Positions 1 through 10,232 of a stretch of 64,000 nucleotides of DNA are shown here, one piece after another. A program made the position numbers and the translations under genes. The stretch lies in NCBI RefSeq assembly GCF_030272615.1, contig NC_081413.1:606112709-606176708 (forward strand), given 5' to 3'. Positions within the stretch are counted from its first letter, which is position 1; every line of letters starts with the position of its first letter. The notes under the pieces are model-generated. The model saw only the letters and a program-made list of their open reading frames with translations. It was not told the origin of the DNA and made no database searches. The stretch comes from Cryptomeria japonica. Lineage: Eukaryota; Streptophyta; Pinopsida; Cupressales; Cupressaceae.

Positions 1-690
1 ATTAGAGAGGCATATTGTGATATCAGTTCTTGATTGCAAACAATCAATTTGTTTAAGTTGTAGTCGTAGGTGATATTATTTTGGGTGATGGTTTAGTGGC
101 TAATGCTCATCACATTCCTAAGATTTCCCATTATTTACTTTTAGTAATAAGATTACATGAGCATGCAACATATTTTAGTTCACCTTACATTTTGTGTTCA
201 TTCATCATCCTAAAGGAGAGTTTTTTGCAATGGGTAGGGTTGATCGTAAGTTTAAGGTGTATATCTTTTACCACTTCATTGATCTAGATGAGCCATATGT
301 TCCTTGGAGTCCTCCATCTAGTGTTGGGAGTAATTTAGGTCATCATAATGGGCTTGTGGAGCTAATCATGATATTCCCATTACCTCCTACATAAGAGTTG
401 TCAATTGACATGGATTCCAAGACTTCAGCACAATATGACTTTGTTAATTTTTTAGATTTGTGGTTTTAGGATGGTTTCATTTTAGGTCTATCCGACTTGG
501 CTTTTCATTCTTCTACTATAGATTTGGACTTATCTTCAGGTAACCCTTCTCCTTGCAAATTTCACATTGGAGGATTTTCTTTAGTCTTCTTCATCCATTG
601 TCCCTTTTTTTATTGAGGTTCTTCCTAGTCTTGATAATACAACATTAGAGGCACTTGACTCTTTTTCAGATCTTTGATTAGTGAGATTTA
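1..690. other. unassigned AT-rich stretch, possibly internal end of a family G element
   Basis: No gene is recognisable. Short open stretches exist on the plus strand but none has a known motif or a repeat partner elsewhere in the window. The stretch ends in a purine-leaning run just before the TGTAGACAC start of the LTR at 691, which would fit the 3' end of an LTR element whose left part lies outside the window. That is inference from position only. Confidence 0.3.
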
Positions 691-1926
691 TGTAGACACT
701 TAAAAATAATTATTTTAATTATTTTAAATTCCTGAAATAATTAATTTATTAATTATACCAAATTTTAATTCTCCTCAAGATTAATTAATTATAATTAATA
801 TTGTCACCATAGTCTATGATTGATTTATTTAAATAAATCCCCTTTTATTCTTCTAAAATCCCCCAATATTAAATCTTCTCAAAATCCTCTTCTTAACTAA
901 TCAATTTCAATTAATTAGTTAAACTAAGTGGTTCCTACAAATCTCCTTTTCCTAATCCATCATTAACCTAATAAATTCTTCTCGAAACTCCCTAAGCTCA
1001 CTTAACATTATTCTTCTAATTTTTAATTCCCTCCACTCATTCTCTCTCCTAGTCAAATCCTCCTACAAATCTTATATATCCTAATCCAACCTAATCTTTC
1101 CTCTAATCCCCCTCCTAATGAGTTGCTAGTGGCTAATCATCATGATTAGCCACAAAGTCAACTCCTTGTCCCTTCCATCCAACCACTCTCCTTAAATGCC
1201 ATTTTCCTAGGTGAATGTGAGATTTTCAAAATCTCACATTCCTCTAGACATCTCATCTTCGAAGGAATTTTTAATTCCTTCTTATTCTTCCAATCCCCAT
1301 GAACATCCCTTTTTGAAGAAATTTTAATTCATCCTCTCCATCCCTCAAGAAATGTCTCATCCCTTTCTCTTCTCAAGGCACATTGGGAAGTCTTCCCAAT
1401 GTACCTTGAGGAGTGTGGAGACAAGAAATACATTTAAGACATATCTCTTGGTTTCCACACCTCCTCTTGGGCCTTGTGTGGGCTCACAAGGAATCCTGAC
1501 CCTTCATCTTAGGTCAATCCTAGCCCTTCATTTTTCCTCTTCTCTCCCTATAAATTGAGGACCCCATCCCCTCACTTTTCATCTCCAATTTTAGCGAGTT
1601 CATGCTGTTAGTTTGTGCCTAGAAAACCATACTTGCATCCTCATCATGTCAAAATTACCCTTCATCCATACTTAGCCATATTATCCATCTCATTATGCAA
1701 ATCCATTTTATCCATTTGTGCACAATGTTGGAGAGCCAACCACATCAAGCAATCTAGGAGAAAATTGACATCACGTTGGAGGCATTTGGATGCACTTCGA
1801 CTTCATCAAAGCTCCATCTGAGGAAGAAGGTAAAGGTTTGCAAGGTAAAAGGTATTAATCTTCATGTTTTTATGTGAGTTGATTTATGCTTTTATGATTT
1901 CATATGTTTTTGTGTTTCGATTTACA
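691..1926 (+). repeat. LTR-like sequence, family G (solo or 3' LTR)
   Basis: It starts TGTAGACACTTAAAAATAAT, close to the LTR start of element F (TGTAGACACCTAAAAATG on the minus strand), and has the same composition: an AT-rich first half full of TTAATTAAT-type words, then a pyrimidine-rich half with a TATA box at 1549. The probable 3' end is TTTACA at 1926. There is no second copy in the window and no primer binding site after 1926, so it is a solo LTR or the 3' LTR of an element that starts to the left. The right boundary is approximate and the flanks show no matching 5-bp duplication. Confidence 0.5.
1549..1555 (+). promoter_or_regulatory. TATA box of LTR G
   Basis: TATAAAT follows a pyrimidine-rich stretch in the second half of the LTR, where plant LTR core promoters usually sit. 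Function is inferred from position. Confidence 0.4.
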
Positions 1927-2357
1927 TACTAATCATCCAAATCCACCTTGCACTCTTTTCCCCTCTTCAATTTATTCCTTCTAATTTCTTCACGGATATG
2001 TCCAGAGTTTCTTCTATATGCACCATTGGATTTATTTGTCCCTAGGGGAGACATGTTGTTTATCATCATTGGATTCTCTTTTGGCTTCAAACATTCTTCA
2101 GTATTTTTGAGGATACTTAATTATGGGGGGCAACATTGTCTCTATCTTTCCCTTCATTGGAGGGATGATCATATTGTATTACTGTGATGGATGTAGTTCT
2201 TGGGGGGTATTAATTTTGAGACCTCCATACATCACGTGAACTATCACTTGTAAATGATTTTCATATCTAATTTTTGGAGAGGAGTTTTGTCCCACAAGGT
2301 TTTCTCCTTTTATCTATTAGTGAGATATTAGTTGAACGAATAGTTGTGCATAGGGTC
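1927..2357 (+). repeat. 3' tail of a family B internal region
   Basis: The T/C-rich text with TTATGGGGGGCAACATTG resembles the 3' non-coding part of the B internal region (CTTGGGGGGCAATGATC near 13300), and it runs directly into the B LTR at 2358. It is read as the end of a third, more diverged B internal domain, so the B array extends left. No coding sequence is seen. Confidence 0.4.
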
Positions 2358-3215
2358 TGTAGTGTCCTAAAATTGCACCCTTTGCAACTTTGACCGCTTT
2401 TGGGGCTTTCACTTTAGTTCTTACATCCTCATGCGTGATCAGAACCTATTTGTGTCTTCACCATGCATTAATTGTCTTTATATCATATTTCACCTTGCTG
2501 GGACCCTTTACCCTGGCCCAAATATGGGTTAGGACCAAGGCGTGGCACTTTGGTCCTCACTAGGACCATGGCACCATACTATGGTCCTCCCTCATTGGGA
2601 TCTATTTCAAACCCTTTTCCCTATCCCAATTTTGAGTGGGAAACCTTGCTTCATGTCGATTTATGTCAAAAAATTAATATGTTTGATGACAGGAAAGTAT
2701 ATAAGGAGGTCTTCTCCTCTCATTTTGCATATAGGTGAATAATAAGGAGACTTACACTCAAACAATCAAGCATTTGAGCATTGAAGTATTCATCATCAAG
2801 CATTTCAAGAGGTCTTCAAGGCTACATATTCTTCATCTATCCATTGTGGAGGGACTTTACATCATTCATTTACAAGCACGTCTGTGTAATTAGGTTTTTG
2901 TCATGTTCATGCCACTTTCATACAACATATGTGACTACATTCAAGAAGCAAAACATCATTATCAATCATTGAAGATCTTAGGTATATCTTTTCATCATTT
3001 ATTCAAGTATTTGCAATATTTCATTCAAGATTAGTTCCTAAACTGAGGTTTGACTTAGGCAGGCCCCTATTCCCAACCTATTTCCCCTTCTTTATGTATG
3101 TAAGAAATAGGTATGGAGTTGTGATCTTCAGAATAAGCATTATTTGCAGAGATGAATCAACCCTTTTCGACGTGGGAAAAAGTAGGAGGACCAGGGTGCC
3201 CACCACCATGGTCCC
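2358..3215 (+). repeat. LTR of B, first segment (LTR-B1, left of A1)
   Basis: The start TGTAGTGTCCTAAAATTGCA matches LTR-B2 (13855) in order and content: a GGACC/GTGGC-type repeat zone, a TATA box, a CTTCTCCTCTCATTTT segment, and a block with CATTCAAGAAGCAAA. The copy is cut at 3215 by A1 and resumes at 9891. The last five bases (GTCCC, 3211-3215) are the left target duplication of A1. Confidence 0.8.
2698..2704 (+). promoter_or_regulatory. TATA box of LTR-B1
   Basis: TATATAA followed by GGAGG and a C/T-rich stretch aligns with TATAAAAG at 14233 in LTR-B2. Conservation between the two LTRs supports a core promoter. Confidence 0.5.
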
Positions 3216-4020
3216 TGTTGACAAATGCACACTCCAATGAGATATTGTAGGTGCTTGAAGGTATTGTCATTGATGGCAACCTTACAATCATGTGATACCG
3301 ACGGGTAGACACAAGAACCAACACCGGTAGACTCTACACCGACATACAAAACACCGGTATCGAAAAGGAAGAATACCGACACCTTGGCTAACAGCAATTT
3401 TGTATAAATGTATTTTGTAATTAATTGTAAAATATTTTGTAAGCCGACATGGCGGATTGTAACATGACTCATATATGTATGAGATCATTGTAGATCATTT
3501 AGGACATGTGATAGGATATGATGTGAAATATGAATAAAGAGGTAGCAGACCTAATATGTGAATTATTGGTTAAGGATTTATGTATGTAGTAGAGCTTAAA
3601 CCGGTACTAAATCTGGCATAGCAGATGTTGATCTAAAGCAGTACAAGACATTGGATTTGTATAATCCATTTTTGTAAGTCAGTGTGACTTCCTTTGTAAT
3701 TGAGCAGTGAGCTCTAGGCACTTGGCCTTCCTACATGTGTAGGCCCCTATTGTAAGTAGTAATATTCTCTTATTGGCCAGTAAGTGAATACTGTGGGTCA
3801 CAAATCTGACTGAGGTTTTTCCCACATCGGGTTTCCTCGTTAAAATATTGTGTTATAGTGTTCTTTTCATGTTGTGGTTGTTATTCTTATTTGCTGCATT
3901 ATTTCTTGTTTACTGGTACACAGTTTTAATATGTTTTTCATGTTATAAGTCAAGAAAATCTTATTACCAGTCAGATACTAATTCCCCCCCCCCCTCTCAG
4001 TATCTTTCGGAATCCTAGCA
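3216..4020 (+). repeat. 5' LTR of A1
   Basis: 805 bp, matching 9084-9885 along its whole length with scattered substitutions. It contains the GAGGTTTTTCCCACA..GGGTTTCCTCG block common in plant copia LTRs and ends with an 11-C run followed by CTCAGTATCTTTCGG and TAGCA. Confidence 0.92.
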
Positions 4021-4022
4021 AT

Positions 4023-4034
4023 TGGTATCAGAGC
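4023..4034 (+). promoter_or_regulatory. primer binding site of A1 (initiator tRNA-Met)
   Basis: TGGTATCAGAGC, two bases after the LTR end, is the usual plant copia site complementary to the 3' end of initiator tRNA-Met. Confidence 0.93.
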
Positions 4035-4091
4035 CTGGTCCTCTATTTTCAAAAGCCTAACAGATTTAGGAAGACCTTATCACTGGTAGAG

Positions 4092-5165
4092 ATGGAAAAC
4101 TTAAGAAAGCAATTGGAAACGGCTCTTTCAGACTATGATGCAGAAAAAGTGAAGAATATCAAACTTGAAGATGATTTGAAGGTTGCATAGGATATTATTC
4201 AATCACTTCAAGAAAATTTCACAATAGAAAGAAATAAAAGAAGAGAACTTTGTGAGAAGATGCAGAATGAAGAAGAGGAAAAGGAAACTCTTAATGATCT
4301 GGTGAACCAACTGAGACAAGATAATTGTACAATGAAGAATGAGATACAAGATATGACCATGAGATTTTGTAAAGAAATTGAAGATAGGAAGAAGAATGAA
4401 GAGGACTTGACTAGAAGACTAAATGATGCTAGAAATGAAAACACAAGACTCAGTCATGAAAATGATATGTTAAAGATAGATTTGATGCACACACAAAATG
4501 ATAGAACTGAACTCATAAGACAGAGAGGAATCTGGGAAAATGAACTGACTGCTGCAAATCAACATAAGGAGAAATTCAAGAAAAGTTCAGAGGAACTTGT
4601 TGACATACTGAAGAATCAGAAACCAAATGGTGATAAAAATGGCCTTGGCTTTGAAATTGGTGAAATCTTTGGTATTGCAAACAATCATGATCATAGAAAA
4701 CCGATAAGACAACCTAATGCTTACAAATTCAATGGGAAATGTTTTAACTGTAACAAGTATGGTCATAGAGCAAATCAGTGTAGATCTAGAAATTATCAGA
4801 ACACAAATACACCCACCGGTCAATGTTCTAAATGCAACAAAGTAGGTCATAATTTAGAAAAATGCAGAATGAATGTACGATGTTATGTTTGTGGAAGATT
4901 TGGACACTTATCTAATCAATGCAAAACACATACTGACATAGGATATGGTAAAGCTATTCAGAAAAACAATGTGACTTGTTATGCTTGTAACAAAATTGGA
5001 CATATTGCAAAATTTTGTAGAAGCAAGTCCCCACCGGCAAATAAGAAAGGTCCTAGCTTGAAAGGTAAAGAAAAGGTTGAAGAGGTAAAGCAAGAATTCT
5101 CAAAACAATGGATCAGAAAGTCAGAACAAAATGTTGATGGTAATACTCCTCCACTGGAAGAATAG
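4092..5165 (+). pseudogene. A1 ORF1, gag-like protein with four CCHC zinc knuckles
   Basis: From the ATG at 4092 the frame runs 357 codons to 5165 with one internal TAG at 4188. The first ~200 residues are charged and predicted coiled coil (many E, K, N, R). Four CX2CX4HX4C knuckles follow: CFNCNKYGHRANQC, CSKCNKVGHNLEKC, CYVCGRFGHLSNQC and CYACNKIGHIAKFC. This is the RNA-binding nucleocapsid arrangement, but four knuckles is high for a copia gag and the usual copia gag core is not recognisable. The tail is basic and acidic (KGKEKVEEVKQE). A2 ORF1 (19004-20281) has the same layout. One stop away from intact; probably inactive. Confidence 0.8.
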
Positions 5166-5511
5166 AGTAACACTCCACTAGCAGGAGACTCTTCATCTAA
5201 CTGAAGGAAAAATCCTTTGGGGGTTTAGCAACAAACTGAAAAATATGCTATTATACCCTTCGGTTGATGGTGAGAAGTTGAAATTACTTCTTTACCGGTA
5301 GATGAGTTAAGTTGTTACTTAACTGACAAGCATTAAATGTGGTAGTTGGATAAAATAACATTATAAAGCAAGTGTTGTGGCTTCTGTTTTATTCACCGAG
5401 CATTTAAATCTTCGAGAGCGTGAAAATTCTCGAGCGAAGGCATTCTTAGCAAAGAAGTGAAGCAATTCATCCAAGCATTCATCCTTAAGGCAGATTGAGG
5501 TATTTATAAGT
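5166..5511 (+). other. A1 spacer between ORF1 and ORF2
   Basis: No long frame. Contains GGGGGTTTAGC near 5220 and several ACCGGT or near-ACCGGT words. A2 has a spacer of similar length (20282-20724) with a GGGGGAGC run at the matching place. It may be the leader of ORF2; no splice or ribosome-entry signal can be claimed. Confidence 0.4.
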
Positions 5512-8500
5512 ATGGCTTCTTCATCCACTCCTGAATTTATTGCAAACCCTACTGTGATTGAGGTTGTTAAGCACCCTAGACCCATACCAAAATAGCGAAG
5601 AAAGATGATAGCATAGGTGCATTCTCTCAAAATCCTAAGGGAGTAGTATATGCTGAAGACCCTAGGATGTACATACATTGTCATAAAGAGGAATTAGGTA
5701 ATGATGAGATCAAGAGCATGTACAAGACTATGATTTGTGATGTAGATGGTAATGTCAAGCCTAAACACAAGATAGTAGAAACCCTAGGCTTTGTGGATAT
5801 TCTTAGCATTCCTTATTTTCCCCAAGATATTATAAGAATAGTTCTAAGCAGAGTTCATGGTGAATTCTTCTAGTTGGATTTGAATCATAAAATCACAAAA
5901 GAAGCGGTAAAAGTAGTAACAGGGTTACCTTCCACCGGTAGCAGACCTGACAGAACAAAGAAGGTCTCGAATGACACAGTGATAAACCTAACCGGTGCAA
6001 CATTTGACAAAAGGTCTCTAAGGGTAAACGATGTAAAGGACATCAATGTCAGATTTATCAGTATGATCTTAGGTTATAAAGCTACACATGCAAATAGGTT
6101 GAACTCAGTTTCTAGCCTATATATCAAAAGTGCTTATGACATGGTAAATGAAAATGCAAGATTAGATGTATGTGAATGGCTCAAAGATGAGTTGGTAGAT
6201 AATCTAAGGAAGATTAAAAGAGATAAGAAAGGAAACTTTAGATTTGGAAATTTTCTTGTTTGTTTAATGTTGTATATTACTAAACAGGTACCCAGTATTG
6301 GCATAAGAGATTTTGGCTTTGATATACCGGTAGGAAAACAACTATTGGATCTATTGAAAAATATGGGAGAAAACGGGGAGAAAAACTTAAATGAACATTT
6401 TCAAGCATTGAAGGCTCGAATGAAAACTAGAATAAGACTGTCACAAGATATTGTAGATAAATATCAGAAAGAAATTTGTTTTGTAATCAAGAAAGATGAA
6501 ATCTGGATGGAGGTAGTTGTCCCTAGAACTATCTAGGTAATTGAAATGGGCTATGAGATGGATGATAACATTATTGAAACTTATGCAAAATCCCTCCTTG
6601 AAGCACCAAAGGAACCCACTGAGAAATTTTTTGGAAATGTTGAAACAATAGAAAGTGAAATTCAGTCTAGGAAAAGGGTTAAGAAGGTTGAAGAAATGGT
6701 AAGGAAAGGAACCCGATAGGCAAAAGCAATTAAGGAAGATGTCTTGAAACAAACTAGTATAAAGGAAAGTGAGTTGGAAGGACTTCAACCGGAAGCTCAT
6801 CTTTCACCGGTTGGAACTTCCTCTGATAGTGACATATCGGAAGTATTCAAAAGGGTAGATAGAAAAAGAAAACCCTCACCGGTACCCTCACCTACACCCA
6901 GGAAAACAAGGCCAAAGCAACAGGCAGTTAGGCCTCCTCTTAAGAAGATGACTCCAAAGAAGAAGAAGGTAAAATAAGATATTGCTCCACTGGATAAACT
7001 CTTAAGTGAAATAACTGAAGATGGAAAATTGAAAAACATCAGCAAAATATATATCACACTATCTGTTGACGACAAGCAAAGCATAGAGAATAGTGTAATC
7101 TTACACTTGGACATTTACAAGAAATTTTTGATGGAAATTGTTGATGAAATACCAAATGATCTGTATAGGAGACTAGAAGCTGGAAGATTAGCCATTGTTG
7201 AGCTGGATAAGAAAATAAAAATTGAAAAATTACTTCCAATACATCCAGTTAACTCAACTGATGAGATAGATAAACTAATCAGTGAAGCAAACTAGACAGT
7301 ATTTTCCACTGCTCACCAGCATGTAGCACTGATGGCAGGAAGAGTAAAAGAAGTCTTTGAGGAAACAACAGATGCATGGGATATATTCTTCATAGAAAAA
7401 GAGAAATAGTAAGAATTACTTAGACCCAAGACTATCAAAGTATACCAAAAGGATAGGGATAAGGGGAAAGGTAAGGTAGGTGGACCTCCAAGCCTTAAAA
7501 TAACTGATAATGTGCTCCCACCTCCTTCGGATATTCCACCGGTAGAAACTACAGACAATAAACCGGCCACTGAGAGTATGGAGACTCCACTAGAGGATAC
7601 TAATCTTGAATCTGAAATTTTGTACACTGTAAATATAGATACTCAAGAAGTAAATGTTGTGGTTGACAGAGAAACCACTGAGGATAAGATGGAAGAAGTG
7701 ACTACTGAGTCAGCAGCTGCAGATGTTGAGGTTAAGGTTAATGGTACTGCAAACATAAGCACAGAAAAACCTACTCAGACAGAGCAACCGACACAGGATA
7801 CCATTGGTAAACCATTAGAGAAACCAGTAGATACAACTGGCAAAACATCAGAAGAACCGGAAAAGGACAGTTCAGAGATACAGATTGAAAAACCGGAATA
7901 GAAACAGGTTCAGATAGAAATAGTGCCACCGGCCAAAAGTGAAAAGCCTAAACCTTTGTTTGTAGAAATGCAAACATAGACTGGCCTACCAGAGGTCGAA
8001 TCAAGCAAGATGATTACTACAACCAGTAGTATGGATATTGTAAGAATAGTTGGGCAGACATCTAGTACTTCTATAGCAGAATTCTGACCTACAAATGTAA
8101 TAGGGGTCTTATTGGATTCAATAAAGAAGATCACATAATGTAACGCACAAGACTATAAGGCTATTGATGACACCATTCCTATCCTTAAATTGATAGCACC
8201 AAAGTGCATTGTGGATAATAAGGATTCTTTAGGTCAACTAGACACATTGTCTAAGTTCATCACCAGCAACATATTGTCAGTTGATAAAATAAATGAGGAC
8301 ACGTTTAAGGAAATAATGATTAAAGAAAAAGAGAAATTATTTGAGGAAATTGTAAAGAAGAACAAGGAGAAAATGGACACACTATTACTGGAACTTGGAG
8401 AGACAATTTTTTATTTCAAGAAACTGTATAAAGACTCTTGTAAAATAAATATTCTAACAGAAGATCTAGACAAGTAAATCAGCAAAGCACAAGATAAGAT

Positions 8501-8888
8501 TAACAATATTACTGACAATCTAATAGGTACATCGGATTCATTTTTGGAGATAGAAAAGAAAATGGCAGAGCTAGAAGAGAAAATTGAGAAGTTAGAGAAG
8601 GACAATTTGAGAATAAAGGATAAGGCAAAGAGCTTAAAATGTAGACTTGGTCTCAAACTAGATTACCTCATTTCTTTAAGAAAAGAAATATATGAGGCTC
8701 TGTTTCCCGAACTTAAGACACCGGAAGAGAAAATGCACATACTCACCGGTATAGTGCAGAGAACACAAGAGGCATTAAAGGACAGCAAAAGATTCAATAA
8801 TAGTTTAAATTTGGTTTTGACAGATATTTTTCAGATTGTAACCCATCGGTTACAAGAATCTAGGCAGGACTCCACTGATAGTGAATGA
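5512..8888 (+). pseudogene. A1 ORF2, large conserved protein of unknown function
   Basis: The ATG at 5512 opens MASSSTPEF, matching MASASHDSS of A2 ORF2. A single frameshift lies near 5590; from there to the TGA at 8886 one frame is kept for about 3.3 kb, broken only by stops (5871, 6534, 6717, 6975, 7293, 7407, 7410, 7899, 7977, 8085, 8136, 8475). The first ~350 residues align with A2 through RIVLSRVHG, ITKEAVKVVTGL, LTGA, a GYKATHANRLN block (GYRTFSTSRIN in A2) and a KDEIWMEVV block. The middle is Lys/Pro-rich and basic (PKKKKVK), then Thr/Glu/Pro-rich, and the C-terminal third is coiled coil. There is no DDE, RT or protease signature. It occupies the place of pol. The ITxEAxxVTG block is faintly like plant mobile-domain proteins, but that is weak. 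Confidence 0.72.
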
Positions 8889-9072
8889 CAACCTTTATCA
8901 TTGATGTCAAAGGGGGAGTAGTAGAGATGAGAAAAATCCAAAAGTAGAGATCATCTGCTCAGGGGGAGCACACATCTGGTACAATTTTTGGTAAAGTTTT
9001 TGGCAAGATTTTTGGACTTCAATTTTTGGATACATTCTTGAATTTTTCTCATGGGTGTTGCCATCAATGCCC

Positions 9073-9080
9073 AAGGGGGA
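9073..9080 (+). promoter_or_regulatory. polypurine tract of A1
   Basis: AAGGGGGA three bases before the TGTTGG start of the 3' LTR, preceded by GCCATCAATGCCC. A2 has the same context (GCCATCAATGCCAAAGGGGG), typical of plant copia elements. Confidence 0.88.
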
Positions 9081-9083
9081 TAT

Positions 9084-9885
9084 TGTTGGCAAATGCACAC
9101 TCCAATGAGATATTGTAGGTGATTGAAGGTATTGTCATTGATGGAAACCTTACAATCATGTGATACCGGCAGGCAGACACAGGCACCGGCAGACTCTACA
9201 CCGGCATACAGAACACCGACACCGAAAAGGAAGAATATCGGCACCTTGGCTGACAGCAATTTTGTATAAATGTATTTTGTAATTAATTGTAAAATCTTTT
9301 GTAAGTCAACATGACAGATTGTAAGATGACTCATATATGTATGAGATCATTGTAGATCATTTAGGACATGTGATAGGATATGATTCGAAATATGAATAGA
9401 AGGTAGCAGACCTAATATGTGAATTATTGGTTAAGGATTTATGTATGTAGCAGAGCTTAAACTAGTATTGAATCTGGCATAGCAGATGTTGATCTAAAGC
9501 AATACAAGACATTGGATTTGTATAATCCATTTTTGTAAGTCAGTGTGACTTCCTTTGTAATTGAGCAGTAAGCTCTAGGCACTTGACCTTCCTGCATGTG
9601 CAAGCCCCTATTGTAAGCAGTAATATTCTCTTATTGGCCAGTAAGTGAATATTGTGGGTCACAAATCCCACCGAGGTTTTTTCCACACCGGGTTTCCTCG
9701 TTAAAATATTGCTTTACGGTGTGCTTTTCATGTTGTGGTTGTTATTCTTATTTGCTGCATTATTTCTGGTTTACCGGTATACAGTTTTAATATGTTTTTC
9801 ATGTTATAAGTCAAGAAAATCTTACTACCAGTCAGATACTGATTCACCCCCCCCCCCCCTCTCAGTATCTTTGGGAATCCTAACG
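9084..9885 (+). repeat. 3' LTR of A1
   Basis: Partner of 3216-4020; starts TGTTGGCAAATG and ends TAACG after a 13-C run. The terminal CA is changed to CG. It is followed by the target duplication GTCCT. Confidence 0.92.
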
Positions 9886-10216
9886 GTCCTAATATATTTG
9901 TGGAACTCTTTTAGGGGATCGGGTCTGAATCTGCATATGTTGCTCAGATCCAAGTGCGTACAAAAATCTCACATCTATAGCTCACTGTTTTGTTAGTTTT
10001 ACCTTCATTTTTCAACACTTTACCTTAATTCAGCATTTCAATTCACAAAAGAGGGTCAATAAATTCACACATCCTCATTAAATCCATTCAATATTCAATC
10101 ATTATCATCCTTGATATGGGACTGTATCTATTGGATTCATCCCTCTTTTGAATGTAATGACAAATTAGTGGCTTTCAACCCTCTAATGGTGGAAGCCCTA
10201 ATTTTTCACCATTACA
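9886..10216 (+). repeat. LTR of B, second segment (LTR-B1, right of A1)
   Basis: Begins with the A1 target duplication and continues the B LTR. TTGGATTCATCCCTCTTTTGAA matches GTGGATTCAATCCCTCTTTT near 14990 in LTR-B2, and it ends TTACA before the priming site. Confidence 0.75.
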
Positions 10217-10232
10217 TTTTGGTGAACCCGAC
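10217..10232 (+). promoter_or_regulatory. candidate primer binding site of B
   Basis: TTTTGGTGAACCCGAC directly after the LTR end TTACA. The same word follows LTR-B2 (15112) and, on the minus strand, the 5' LTR of F (47270). Conservation at three LTR ends in two families supports a tRNA primer site; TGG would pair with the CCA end. The tRNA is not identified here. Confidence 0.65.

Larger units (their letters stand above)
3216..9885 (+). mobile_element. A1, non-autonomous copia-like LTR retrotransposon
   Basis: Two LTRs (3216-4020 and 9084-9885) begin TGTTGACAAATG and TGTTGGCAAATG. The target duplication is GTCCC (3211-3215) and GTCCT (9886-9890), one mismatch. A primer binding site for initiator tRNA-Met follows the left LTR and a polypurine tract precedes the right one, which sets the plus orientation. 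The internal region holds a gag-like ORF and one very long second ORF. No protease, integrase, RT or RNase H motif is visible in any frame. It sits inside the B LTR, whose sequence resumes right after it. Confidence 0.92.

Noticed and set aside
4023-4034. tRNA gene fragment (TGGTATCAGAGC)
   Set aside because: Only the priming-site word is present at LTR junctions; no cloverleaf.
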